A DNA stretch of 64,000 bases from Aquatica leii (lineage: Eukaryota > Arthropoda > Insecta > Coleoptera > Lampyridae): positions 177,677,027 through 177,741,026 of the forward strand of contig CM069432.1 of NCBI GenBank assembly GCA_035610365.1. Direction: 5' to 3'. Of the stretch, positions 1 through 13,800 are shown one piece after another (position 1 is the stretch's first letter; each line of letters begins with the position of its first letter). The notes under the pieces are model-generated. The model saw only the letters and a program-made list of their open reading frames with translations. It made no database searches and was not told the origin of the DNA. A program made the translations under genes and the position numbers.

Positions 1-1892
1 AAAGTTTACGGAAAGTGTCTAAACTATTATATCCATCTGGAATAGGTTCACTTTCAGGTGCATCGTTATCAAACCAACATTTCCAAGCTCGTTCGTTATT
101 TTCAACCTAAACAATCGATTTATGCATATTTAAATTTGCGTTGCATATTATTACTGACCTGCGTTAAAATGTATCGATAATGACGTAACTTGGCAAGTTC
201 TACTAGATTAAGCCATGTCATATCTGTAATCCATTTGGCTGGTTTAGGAGGACAAGCATTTAAATCTAAAGCCGCTCCTCCTTTAATAAAATACTGAAAT
301 TCCTCGGGAGTTACAAACTCTCTGTTTATGTCAATTTTTAAAGTAAGTAGTAAAACAAACATGTATTTATCTGCTTCGTAAAGACCACGAGATTTATATT
401 TATAAATATCGTAGGTCATGTAGTCCATGATGAACACAATTCGTCTAAAATATAGTAAAATAAAATTAACTTAGTTTTGCTTATAAGAATTTAATTTAAT
501 GTATTGGATGGTTTTTTAAAGACAGAAAAATAACAGTAAAAGTTGCAAATAACAAAAATTTCCTTACCTACTAGTAATTGGTGTTTTTTCAGATCTATAC
601 ATAGCGATATCAAATCTTTCCAAAAATTGTTCTAGCGAAGTTTGATACATGCAATTCACTATTGACATACTGGTAATTAAAAAATACAATACACTTCCGC
701 GCGTAGCAACTGGTCTAAATATGAACAAAATAAGCATTCTTTTGAAAATTACGTAATTACCTAAATTCTTCGCGTGCTGCATTAATTTTAATTTCAGTTT
801 CTTTTGCCACTTCTAATTTTTCTCTAACATCAGCGGCTGTATTTTGCGTAGTAGTAAGTACTTCCAATACGGTTTCATCATCAACTAACGAACCTTGCGT
901 AGTTGTCAACTTATATAATAGATTTGCTTCTAATTCCATCATTTTGCGTTTATTTGCGGTGACATCTTTTATAAGATTTGTACGTTCAGATTCAAGTTCT
1001 TTTTTTTCTGTTAATATGACTCTTCCTAATAACTGGTCCTCTAGCCCTTTTATTGTTACTGTGAAATCTATAATCGATGTACGTGCATAAATTTCAGGCG
1101 AGTAATTTGGATTGGCCATTTTGGTAGTAATGTACAATCTGAACGATGAATGGTAGTCAACTTCTTTATCTCCTACTTTTACCTTATAAGAAGAACCAAC
1201 TTTAATGTGATTTTTTTCTAATACATTATCCAAAATTGGATCTAATTCTTCCAGTACATCTTCTATTATCATTGGATATCCTAATGAGATAGAATCTTCT
1301 ATGTGGTTTCTAAAAACATAAATGAGGTTATTTTTTTTTTACTATAAACAATTACCTAAAGTATTTATGATTTAGTGATGAAACTATTAGATGATTGTAT
1401 TTTTCCATATTTTTTACCCATGACTTTCCTTGACTTTGTGGATCAATTAGTATTGGGTATCTGGAAGCTTTGGTAACTATGATTCCATTCTGAATTGATA
1501 AATCATCGGTTGGCAACCCTTGTAGATTCCATTCACCAATCTGTTTAGTACAGAAATCAAGAACAAAAGTAAACAATAAATCACTATACCGTTGCGGTGT
1601 TAGTCAAACTATCTGTTACATTAATACTAATAGAAACAGGAATTTTCATTTTTACGAGTTGGTCAACCCATAAATTTAATTGTAATAATCTATATTCTTG
1701 GTTAAAAGGGCCGGCATAATTTAAAAACCCTACTAGAATAACCACATCACCAATTAATCTTTCTGTTTCTGCTTTAAATAGCAGAGATTGTTCCGTCCAT
1801 CGTATCCTTTCTCCACTTAAACCGTCAATTAAACTTGTCGCTTGGTTCATTTTATTCTTGCATCTATTGGCGTCATCTAATACCTCCTGCAT
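1..1892 (-). CDS. kl-3: Dynein heavy chain: AAA5 and start of AAA6 (window edge)
   Basis: Exons at about 1,595-1,890 ([29 protein letters not shown]), 1,357-1,590 ([20 protein letters not shown]), 762-1,310 ([13 protein letters not shown] block, [19 protein letters not shown]), about 575-720 ([20 protein letters not shown]), 159-444 ([36 protein letters not shown]) and 1-106 cover AAA5 and the first part of AAA6. The exon 159-444 is bounded by an acceptor at 445-446 and a donor at 157-158. The last exon is open at position 1 (AWKCWFDND), so the rest of AAA6 and the C-terminal domain lie outside the window. Confidence 0.92.
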
Positions 1893-4800
1893 AAATTTTA
1901 AGTTGAATGTTAAAATAACAAAGATTTAATGTTTGTTTAGACCTGTTTTAGCTTCATTGCTTGATCGTACTCTTCTTGGCATGCTTTTACTTCCGCTTCC
2001 TTTGCAGCTAAAAGTGTCATTGCATTATTGAGGGCAGTTTGAGCGGTTATCAACTTTGCTTGTTGTTGTGCTAAGTTTGCCTTGAGCGGCAAAACGTCTC
2101 TATTTACTTCGTAGAATGATGCCATTGCAATAGTCCAAGAAATCAAACCAGCGACATTTCCACAAGCAGATTTTGCGCTTTCAAAAGTGTAAGCGGGAAA
2201 TGAAAAATAAGGAACTAGAAGGTCTATCATTTCTGCGTTAATAGTATCTTTTGGGTAATTTTGTAAGTTGAACAAAAATTTACTATCGGCCATTACCTTA
2301 AATCAATTATAATTAATAAATGCTTTAAAATATTCTTTAAATATACTTTTAAAGACTCTTGCCAGGAGGTAATTAGAAAACGTTTTTCTAAATCCGGTTT
2401 ACATGGCTCAAGTTTCTTTTTAAAATACACTATAACAGCATCCATAATAAGCATAATCAAATGTGGCGGTTTTCCTAATTTCCGAACGGTAGAAATGTCG
2501 GCCGCTTTAATTGTCTAAAATTCATAAAATATAAATTAGAAGGTATTCAATAAATATGTACCTGTAAAGCAGTTTCGGCGGCCTGTAATGCTGGTTCTGC
2601 AGCTAATAGTTTTCCTTCGGCTTCTTTTTGATCTTTTTCAATTATAGCAACAAGTGTTTCTGCTTTATCCTTTACGATGAGGGCTTCTTCTTTTATCTTA
2701 TTTGCAGTAGCCGATGCAGCTTCTACTATTAATAAAACCTGTAACAACGTTGGTAAATCATTATCTGGTAAATTTAAAAATGTGCCTTTTCAGCGACTGC
2801 GTTAGCTGCTGCAATTTCTTTTTCTTTTATTTCTAATTCTTTGCGCAATAAATCAACACTCTCTGCAGCTTCAATAAGCTTTAATAAACCAGTTCTCATT
2901 CGCGCGGCTAGCACTTCTATATCGTCAAACTTAATTTTGTATAACACTCTGTAACTTTCTAAAAATGACAAAAACGTTTTTGGGGTCACGTAAGTTTGGC
3001 GCCGAAATCTGAAATTAAAAAACAAAATTTGTGTTGCTGTTTAATTAAAGACGTTACTTTTCAAAATATGTACTACACATGTCAGAAACGCTTTCTTGAA
3101 TTATAGCCATGACCCTAATATGACTTTCTTTAACATCAGGAGTCGCTATTACATTATACCGTCTTAGAAAGTGATCTGAAACAGCCACCAAGGCGTCCGT
3201 TGGCCATTTTGTGAACCAGTCCATTGTGCATCCTGATATTAAACCTGGAAACTTCATGGCTCTACTTCTAAATTTTTCACTTGCCTATATAAAAGTACAT
3301 TAGTGCATATTTTAATCAAGGAATATTCTTACCGGAGAAAAACATAAAATAATGTGAAGATTAGAACGAGCTCTTGAAATGAAAAAATCATACAGAACAT
3401 CATTCGTAGGAACTTTTTTAGGAGCAACTTTTTTCATAACATTTATCAATTCTGTAGTAATTTCATCTAACTCGTCTTTTGGAAACAAATTAGCAATTTC
3501 TCCCGAACTTAGTACGTTGTTTAATGACTCCAAAAACGTTTCTTCTTTTATGTCATTGTCTGTAAAAATAAAAGCTATTCCATCACCTTGAAAACCAGAT
3601 GCTCTATAGAGGAATTTCATATCTTCCATGAAGTTGTTCAAGTTATAGGACCTAAAATATAACTAGCAACATATAATGTAAAGAACGCCTTAAAATACCT
3701 TGTTAATGAAATTTGAAAATTTTTATATCCTGCTATGAATGATGCGAGTTTAGTGAGACTTTGTTTTCCGGATCCTCCAACTCCGACTAGCATTGCGTTC
3801 CCTCTTGGTGTTCGTATTATACGAGAAATAATGCATACATGAATCATAGCATCAAGGAAAAATACTAAATCCATAGCGCCACTTCTAACAGTTTCATTAT
3901 AACTCTCCATATAACCTGCAGTTAACATTTAATAATATTTTTATTTTAATTAGGCATAATAAAATGCTCACTAAATAATTTTGTTTCAACAAAATTCCAG
4001 TCAGGAATTTCTTCATAAATTTTTGGTGGTTCAAACGAAAAGTCCTCTGGTTCATCTCCAGTTGCTTCTGGAGCTTCTCTCAAAAAATCCACCCAATATG
4101 TTTGGTATTGAGGAATATCATCTTCAAAATCTTCTAACTCTTCTAGTAATTGTTTTTTTAAATTGTTTAAGAACCAGTTTTTATCCTCTTGATTTACAAA
4201 TCTACACGAATAGAGGATTATAAAATAGAAAACGATTTAACCGAAGTTAACGATGTACCTATCAGATATTACTCGCGTGCACTCATGTTGCCACAACTTT
4301 AATAATTTTGATCGAGTTTGACATTCTAAGTCTTGTACTGTTAAAATACCTTGCCAAATTCGAGACAAATCTCTCAAATTAAAGACATAATGGAATTTTG
4401 AAGGTGTAGGTAACATCTTAATCTTAGTTTGAGACCAGATGTTTCGCGTTAGCGGTATTAAATAAGGTAAAAACGATACAACAGTAGACGAAAAACGTGT
4501 ACTGCAAAAATATCCTTGTGCAATTTGACCTACATTTAGAATCATTTTAGTAACAAATATAATTTTGTATAAAAATTACTAAAAATCATGTCCATGGAAT
4601 TAACGCTTGGCAACGTGCAATTGAATATGCAAAATTGTCTCTTTAACCTATGGGGAATATCGTTTCTACCACCACCTGGATGTATCATAGCCGCAAGAAA
4701 TTTTACATCTACAATCGATAGAAACTCCCCTGGTTTATCTAAGCTGTAGATGCCGCCCATCTCCATAAGTTGTCGTACTATTTCATTTGTTATTTGATCG

Positions 4801-7800
4801 CCCCAATCATTTATTACAGGCATACTAATGTCGTCTATAAAAATAGTTAAAGTTTTACCGATTGGTGGACCAAAAGTTGTTCCCACTCTTTTCTCTACAT
4901 AAGATTCGATAATTCGCTAAAGTTAAAATAAGTAAATATAACTTAATGAACAACGCTAACGCCAGCTATTTACTTGAACCATGTTTGGAGTTGTTTCTGA
5001 TGAAAAATTAAAAGATTTGCTAAGTTTATATTCTGGATCAAATGTATTTAGATATCCTTTAATCATTACGGTTTTTGCAGTACCTGGTTCACCTGGTTCA
5101 AAATATATTATTGTTAACAAAAATGTTTATAAGATTAATTACCAATTAGCAGTACTGCTTTTCCTTGTTTAGCTATAGTTTCTATTAAAAATGCGGTTCT
5201 AGTGTTATCCACGTTTGGTACTAATATAGAGTTGTACTCTAAAACACTATCTTCTGGATAATTAAATAGTTCAACTCTTTCTTTCCAATGCTGCCATCTA
5301 CCATTTGATCCAACGACATACTCAAAAATTGTATCACCAGGGTTGCATTTGGGCCAATCCATTTTTGCTGTACTTTTTAACGCGTATACCTCTAGTTTTG
5401 TTCTATCGTCTAATTCTAAAACAGCACCCAACGACCACATAACAGCAAAAAGGTATAACTTTTCAAGGTGTCTCTCGGTGTATGTTTCTAAAACGATAGT
5501 TTATTCAAGTAGTACATTATTTAATTACTAACGGGTCGTCTCGCAGTCAAGTAATCCTTGTAAAATTTCACAGCACTGACGAATGTACAGTGCTTCGCGT
5601 ATTAGCATTTTTGGTTTTAGCTTTACTTGTAAAAAATTATGTATTTCATCATAATTTTTATTAAAAAAACCTTTTAACGTTTCTGCTACATTTGAAATGC
5701 GAGTTTTAAGCCAAGCCTTGAAATGGTGAAAATTACAATCAAAAATGATTTTTAGCAACTAACTTCTAAAATTGGAGGCCATGGCAATACAGAAGCGCTC
5801 ATAAACACCATTCCCATTCGGGATACGGTTGCCGGACTTGCATTATCAACATTGTCAGGTTCAAATACTATCTTTGAATTCGCTGCCATTACTATTCTGT
5901 CACCATTTGCTAAAGTTAAAGTTTTGTTATCATCAAGTACAGAGTTTAAGTTTTCTATCCATATAGCATCTACAGGACCATCCAACACAAGCCTGAAGTT
6001 TTTTTGTTATTTTAGTTACAAAATCTATTTTGACTAAACACACCAAGTAAACTTAGCTTTGTCTACTTTAAGAGTACGTCTCCATAAAGTTGAAAATATT
6101 CCATCAGTCCAATCGTTAGTAGCTGCATCAAGGCGACCAAACATTTGAGGTGCCGTAATTGCCTATTTTAGAATTCCATAGAAAATGATTTAAACTGGAA
6201 ATTAAACATTTACCTTTGGGTTCATTCTCATCTCTTTAGTAGGCAAACCGTTTTCAGTCATCGCTCTCATTAAACAATACATACATTTTGTTTTTCCCGC
6301 GCCTGTTGGACCTGTAAAAACAAACATCTAACATAACCACTGTAGCATAATGAAATAAAATTGATAACTAAAAACTATTTGTTGTTCAATTTTTGACTTT
6401 CTTTCTAAAAAAATAGTAGGTATGCTATCTTGAAGTTAAAGTTCAGTTATCAAACAAAATTAAAAAGTTGGAAAATACAACATATTTTTCTAGTTTTAAT
6501 TTGTTCTATTTTTTGTTTGATTGTATCATTTCTAAAATTTAAAAATTACCCCCAAAGTTACTACATTACTCTCTTTGCTCCCAAAACATTCGGAAACTAC
6601 ACATTATTCAAATATTTCGATTTAATTATGTCTCTCTGATTTAGTTGCTCTGTTCTTAACTCTTGAAAAACAACTGTAGCTATCCTACATCAGTACAACA
6701 CCCTAAAACTGCAAATTAATAAGATCACTTAGAGATAGCACAGCCATTTTGTTTTCGAAACGTCTGAAGCAACAAAATTGAGATAATAATAATTATTATT
6801 ATTATAATGATAATAATGGTTAACACAAATATTAAAAATATACAAAGTTGATTTCAAATTAATACACTTCCTAAAAGTAATCATGAAAAACTGGAATACC
6901 ACGCTCAACATCCGAACAAAGATAAACAATACTACATCACAACCTATACAGATCAAAAGCAGAATATAGCAAAGAGATTCAATAAGCGCTTTCTGGTTCT
7001 GTCTATCTCTAAACCCTCTATCTAATCTATTAAACTATACAAAATACGGATACAACACAAAAAGAACACACCCACACAAAATCACTCATCTACTTTACAT
7101 GGACGACTTAAAACTATTAGCAGCTACAAAACAGCAACTCAACCAACTCTTAAAAATAACCGAAACATTTAGTAAAGATATAAACATGACATTTGGAACT
7201 GATAAATGTAAAATAAATAGCATAGTTAAAGAAAGAAAAACAAAACAAGAAGATTACTCACTAGAAGACAACACCGACCACATAGAAGCAATGGGAAGAA
7301 CAGACGACTACAAATACCTAGAATACAGACAAACAATAGGAATAGAAAATAAATATTAAAGAAAAAATAAAACAAAAATACAGACAAAGGCTTATCAAAA
7401 TACTAAAGACAGAACTAACAGCAAGAAACAAGACAAAGGTAATAAATACGTATGCTGTACCTATATTAACATATTCATTTGGAATAGTAAAATGGAGCGA
7501 CACAGACCTAGAAGCGTTTAATACAATAACACGCTCGCAATGTCATAAACACAGAATACACCACATACACTCTGCAACAGAAAGATTTACACAAAACAGA
7601 AAAGAGGGGTGACGGGGATTCATAGATATAAAAAACCTACATTACAAGCAAATACATAACCTGAGAGAATACTTTATAGAAAAAGCAGAAACTAGCAATC
7701 ACGCATATCAATACCTCGGCTACACCACTACAATTTCGCAATCAAACATACAATGCTCTGGATAATATAACGGCAACACATACAAAGAAAACAAACTGGA

Positions 7801-10800
7801 AACAAAAAACACTACATGGAAAACACCCAAATCAACTAATGCAACCACACATAGATCACAAAGCATCTAATACATGGCTAAGAAAAAGCAACGTATACGG
7901 TGAAACGGAAGGATTTATGGTAGCAATACAAGACCAAGTAATTAAAACCCGATACTACAGTAATCACATAATCAAACACCGCAACACAACTACAGATAAA
8001 TGCAGACTATGTAAACAGCAAATAGAAACAATAGATCACATTATAACTGGGTGTACAGCACTAGCGAACACAGAGTACACCAGAAGACACAACAATATAG
8101 CAAAAATAACACATCAATATACTAGAGAACAACGAATACAGACTGTACTGGAACAGAAGTGTTACAACTGATAAAACTACTCTGCACAACAAACCGGACA
8201 TCATTCTCACTAATAAAAAGAAAAAACTAACAAAACTAATCGAAATATCAGTACCAAACACCGCTAATATTCAAAAGAAAACAGAAAAAAAATATTGAAA
8301 AATACATTCAACTGACTGAGGAAATCAAAGACATGTGGCATCAGGACAGGGTAGAAATAGTACCGATTATATTATCAGCCACAGGAGTCATCCCCAGACG
8401 CAAAGTCTCTTCGATTACTATATGTAGTTATAAAATCTAAGACTATATTTTAAAACAAAGAAATAAATAAACTGTGACATATATGTGTGTTTACGGTACT
8501 GCCTATAAAAATTGCATCAATTTTGCAAACCTAAAAGCATGAGTCCGTGTCGAACCAAATATGTTTCGTACAATTGCACCACTTTTAAGTTCCACGATGG
8601 ATAATTAATTAAACCCATTAGCGAAGTTTGATTTGCGATAGCCTTTTGAAGTTCTTTCCAAGAGTGTGCCGATAGTTTAATACCAGGAAACATATCATCA
8701 ATTAACGATAAAAATAAAGGTTCGTCTTCGTCTACCAATTTACTTAAGTTCATGTCTCTAAGAAATTATTGAATTATTTACTTTCTTAATAAGTAGGTAC
8801 TTACACACCTTAACACTCTCATTACTATAGTTTCTTCTGTATCATTTGGATTCATTCGTTTTTGAGCGCCAAGTGTTCGTAATACTGAAAGAATATTTCT
8901 CAAACCAAAATCATAATGTACCTAGAATAATTGAAATTAAGCGGACACTTTTTGTTAAATTAAATATTTGCCTGCTTTGACAACTGTTCTTCACATAACT
9001 TATATAAAGTGAAAAATTTTCTTGCTAGAACTACATTGTCTTTAAAACCACAAGAAGCAAGTTTGACTCGCATTATAATTTGGCGATCGGGTACCATCAT
9101 TGCAACATTCCGAAACATAATTTTTAAATTTTCTGGCAGTTCTTGTCTTCCGGCATAACCCGGATTCATAGTTAAAAATATTCCAAATTCAATATTCATC
9201 TGTACATTATCGCCATCGCTACAGTCAAGTTCAAGAGTATTTATTTTTTAATAATTGTATTGTTACCTAAAAATAAACCATGGTTTTCGTTCTTTTCGGG
9301 CAGTTAAAACAATGTAAATTTGTTGGGCGGCTACAGACAACACAGGTAATTCGATTCTATTGAATTCGTCAAAACAACCCCAACTACCCGATTGAGCAAG
9401 TCCCTAAATGAACGATTCCTATATATACTAAAAACGCATTTTGACTTACTTTATATATACGCCCAAGTCCTCTAAAATCCATTTGATCTGAACAGTTGAA
9501 AACTACTACAAATTTTCCTAGTGTTCGTCCCATATCTTTAGTAGTTTCGGTTTTACCGGTTCCAGCTGGTCCAGCTGGCGCTCCACCCATGTTCATCCCT
9601 AAAACAGTATATTGTCAATGTACTACGGATAAGTATTGCCAAACGTACAAATTGCTTGCGCTAATGTTATATAGCACCGGTCAGTTAAAGGTGTAATAGC
9701 AAGTCGTTCTGTAATCCCTAAATATTCGTTTTGATATAAAAATATCACATCAGTTATTTTCACCAAGCAATCGTCATTTTCATCATTGTAATAAAATCTA
9801 GCTTGCTTTTGCCATTCAAAGTCGTTTAATAATTTTACTTTTAGTTGCACCATATCATCAAATATGTCTCTACAGTTATAAAATCCATTTTCACAGTAAA
9901 TAAATTAAGAAACAGTACCTTTGGTGAACGTGTATTGTGACCATAGTTTCGTATCTAACTCTTTGCATTTTTGTTAGATCTTTTGACGTTAAATCAATTA
10001 GATCGTTTAAAAGATTTAAAAACCTTTGGTTTGTAGCTTTCATTATAGTACGGTCAGCTCTAGCTTTCCGAATTGCAATTTCAGCTTCTTTTGTCCATAA
10101 TATTTGAATTCCAACTAATCCAGCCTAAGAAATTATTGCATAAACAATACATAAGTTTAATGGGAGAAATAATACTTGACCACAAAAACCGATGAATCCT
10201 TGAATAAAATTGTATGTTGGATCTATAAAACATTGAGCGTGTGTCGCAATTACATTTTTAACAGTATTTCGTACAGTAACCAATAGTTTATCAATCCAAA
10301 TTTCTACTCCGCCTAAGCAAGTTACAGGTTTTTCAAATGCAACGACTTCTCCTAAATCGGACATCATTGAAATTGCATCTTCGTATTTATTTTCGTCAAA
10401 AATTAGCTGTATTACTCCTCATTATGATTCTAGTATATTATATAAAAGCTCTTACTCTATAAACAGCATCAAATAAACTAAGTAAATGGGGTTGAATCGA
10501 ATGAGGATTAGAGCTTTGGCCCATAATTTCTAATAAAACGGGATCTGATATAAAAAAGAACCGTGGAAAACATAGCCTTTTAGATTCTATAAAAAAGTGT
10601 CGATTGTAACAAATACTAAAAAGTGTTCTAGTTTCACCTAAATATCCAGTCAAACTTTTCTGGCAGACTTCTAACTGATCTAACAAGTATGGCAGCAGTT
10701 GTACCATAGTATCATCACCCGCACAGATTTCCACTACATTTAGAATATCATGAGCTCTATACATTATTTTTACCCACGCTCTGTCAATTGCCTAAAAAAA

Positions 10801-13800
10801 TTATTTAAAACTAGTTAAGTAATATTATTCTTTTATAAGTATATTTACTGAGAATCTTTTGGCTTCTGCAGGTAATTGTTTCGATATGTCTCCGCCAGAA
10901 AAAACAGCTTCTAAATAAATCCAAAGATTTTGAATCAACATCCATTTTTCTAAAATTTCAGTGGTGGTGACCAATTTATTAATCATTGATTGAATGTCTT
11001 TTTTAAAAGGCGCGTTATATCTTAAATAATATTTTGTTATTTTAATCAAAACACAACTTAACGCACCTATTGTTCAATAAAGAGTTAAGAACCATTAAAC
11101 TGTCTTCTACCATAACAATAATTTCTGAAGTGTCGTTACCTTTTAGGAGTAATTCTCCTTTGGTTTTAAAATTGGCAAATGACACGTCTACAACAGCCCA
11201 ATCCGCTATAATTTGTTTCAATTTAGCTTCTATATCTTTTTCCTTTACTGCACTGATACATATGTCTTCAACGTCATCTTTGTACTTTAAAAGAGGCGCT
11301 TGCATTACATTACGCAACGCAAAAGTTGGAGAATCCACAGGAAAATCAAAATTAGTAACTTTAGATATTCTGTTCCAATGTCTTTCTTTCATAGACTATG
11401 TAAGGTTGAGTTAAATTTTTTTTTAACAATAATAAAAAGTACCTTATTAGACATTAGTTCTAAAATTGGACAAGTTTCGCTAAAATCGTCAATTTTATTC
11501 TTTAAGTCGTTGTAAGCAGGCCAACCTTTTAATGCTTTTGGCATTTTGCGACACCTACGCATTAAAATTAATTTACATTTTAGAATATAACTTATGGTAA
11601 CTACTTGTTTTGAAAATCTGCAAGTTCAGCGATCATTGCTTCAATATCCAAATCGGTCCATAACAAATCATAATACCCATCGATGGTATTATTTACTTGT
11701 AAATACAAACCATACAGTTTGTTCAATAAAGCAAATTCTTTTTTACATTTATGTAGAGCTGGATAATCAGTTATTTTTAATCCAAATAAGGCTTCTCCAC
11801 TAGAGTATTTTTCAAATTTTAACCATAAATCGTCAAAACGTGCTTGAAACAGCAAAACACGATCACTAGCTTCTCGTGCTTGCAACCCTGGTACCATTGG
11901 GCCATACAGTTCATAATCGTTTTCAAAAGTGTCAACATCATCTTTAAATACGCTTACACCAGCTAGTAATTCGGCTTGTAAAGGCTGTTGAAGTTTTTTA
12001 ATATCCCACTGTACTTGTTTAGCCTTCAACCCGAAAAAAATATATGAAGAAATAATCGAATTATACATTTCTACTTGCCTGGTCAAGCATAACCTGAAAG
12101 TCATATCTCAATGTGTCCATGCGGTCTACATCATCTTTTGACACATCGATACTAAATCTACTTAAAACTGCATATGCCTTCTCCAACTCATCTAATTGCA
12201 AATCCATATCAATAAAATTTTCCCGAATTTTTTGTAAACAATTCATGGCATTTCTATAAAATGTTGATATATGTATGTACCGGGTTAGGCAAATGTATGG
12301 AAACATGGTCATATCTTTTGAACCAAGCATGTTACGGAAATAATGAAATGTGCGTTGTAAATGGAGTTATTTAAGAAATTTGAAGAGATATAATTGGTCG
12401 TGATTATTGGTTATTGCGTAACATACAAATACTTTTGTTTTTTAAATGGAAACCTATTGTTTTTATCTCAAAATATGATTCATCGATGTGATTTGTGTAT
12501 AAATTCAATAAAATATCATATGTATTCCGAATATATTTAATTATTATTAATAATACAAGTATTTAAACGCGCATGACTGGTTGGTTAATCATTACAACAA
12601 ATAAATAGTAATGCAAGTTAGTAAGAGAGGTAAGAGGTGTATCTTGCCGATAACATTAGGACGTACTTGAAAATAACCAACTAGATATGAGCGTTCAAAT
12701 ATTGTACGCACTATTTTAATCGTGTTTTTAATTAAGTTTCATAAATAGTTCTTACATACCTGCAATCGTCTAAATTATAAATTGGTTTTTCAAGTACTTT
12801 TTTGCGGTCTTTAATAAAAGTAACTATTTCCATCAACTTATCCTTATATTTGTTGCTTATTTTTTTCCCAAGGGTATGCTTCCATGCGTCTGATTCTATT
12901 AATAAAGCCAACTTAAAATCTTCCATGTCAATATAAAGCGGTCCTATAATGTGTTTATTTGGTATACTGCGTACTTGATTGCTTCTTGATTCGTATAAAT
13001 TGAAAAGCTCGTGTATTTCAACGATTAATGGATTTTTGTCGCAAAATATTTGAATTTGGTTTTCTCTATCCTCTACCCATAAATACGAGTATGACGAATA
13101 CTCCTAAACATAATATTTTATTTTCTTTAGGAAATTTTTGTACTAAACGCTGTATTGCTGTAACTAATGGTATAACTTATATTTATTGGAGAGCGATACG
13201 GCATTTTGTGGATTGAATATCGATACGCAATTCGTATCGATACGTATCGATATATCGATACGACGACCCAAGCCTACTTATATTGTATACACAGTAAAAA
13301 ATATTTTGTTAATTTCACTTTTATTTAACAACATTTTAATAGTTACTTAGAGTAAATAGCAACTGTATTTTTTAGTTACTTTTACTGATGGGATAATGCT
13401 AGGTCAATAAGCAGTAAATTTACAAAATACGTTGTAGAAATAACTCATATAATGTCAATTATTGCAGTTTTAGATAATCATGTATCAAAATGTTGTTGTT
13501 GTTACAATTAATGTAGTACAGTTTGACAGTTATGCTGTTGTTGAAGTTGGTTCCATAGATATTGATAAATTTACTAAAAATAGGAGTGGACCTGCTGGAA
13601 CTAAAAATTGTAGTTAATTTAACTATATATTTTTTACTGTGTACTTTGGATTTAAAAAAACACTATCGTCTCTGAAAAATTTTATAATTACTTACTTGTA
13701 ATAAATTATTAACAGCTGGTGTGAACATATACATGACACTCTGTAAACCCAGATAAGATCTCGTTACATCTTTATGTTCTGTTACACCTTTGAAGTAGTT

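Noticed and set aside
11070..11414. Plus-strand open frame of 114 aa
   Set aside because: Exact antisense of a dynein linker exon with clear family identity on the minus strand.
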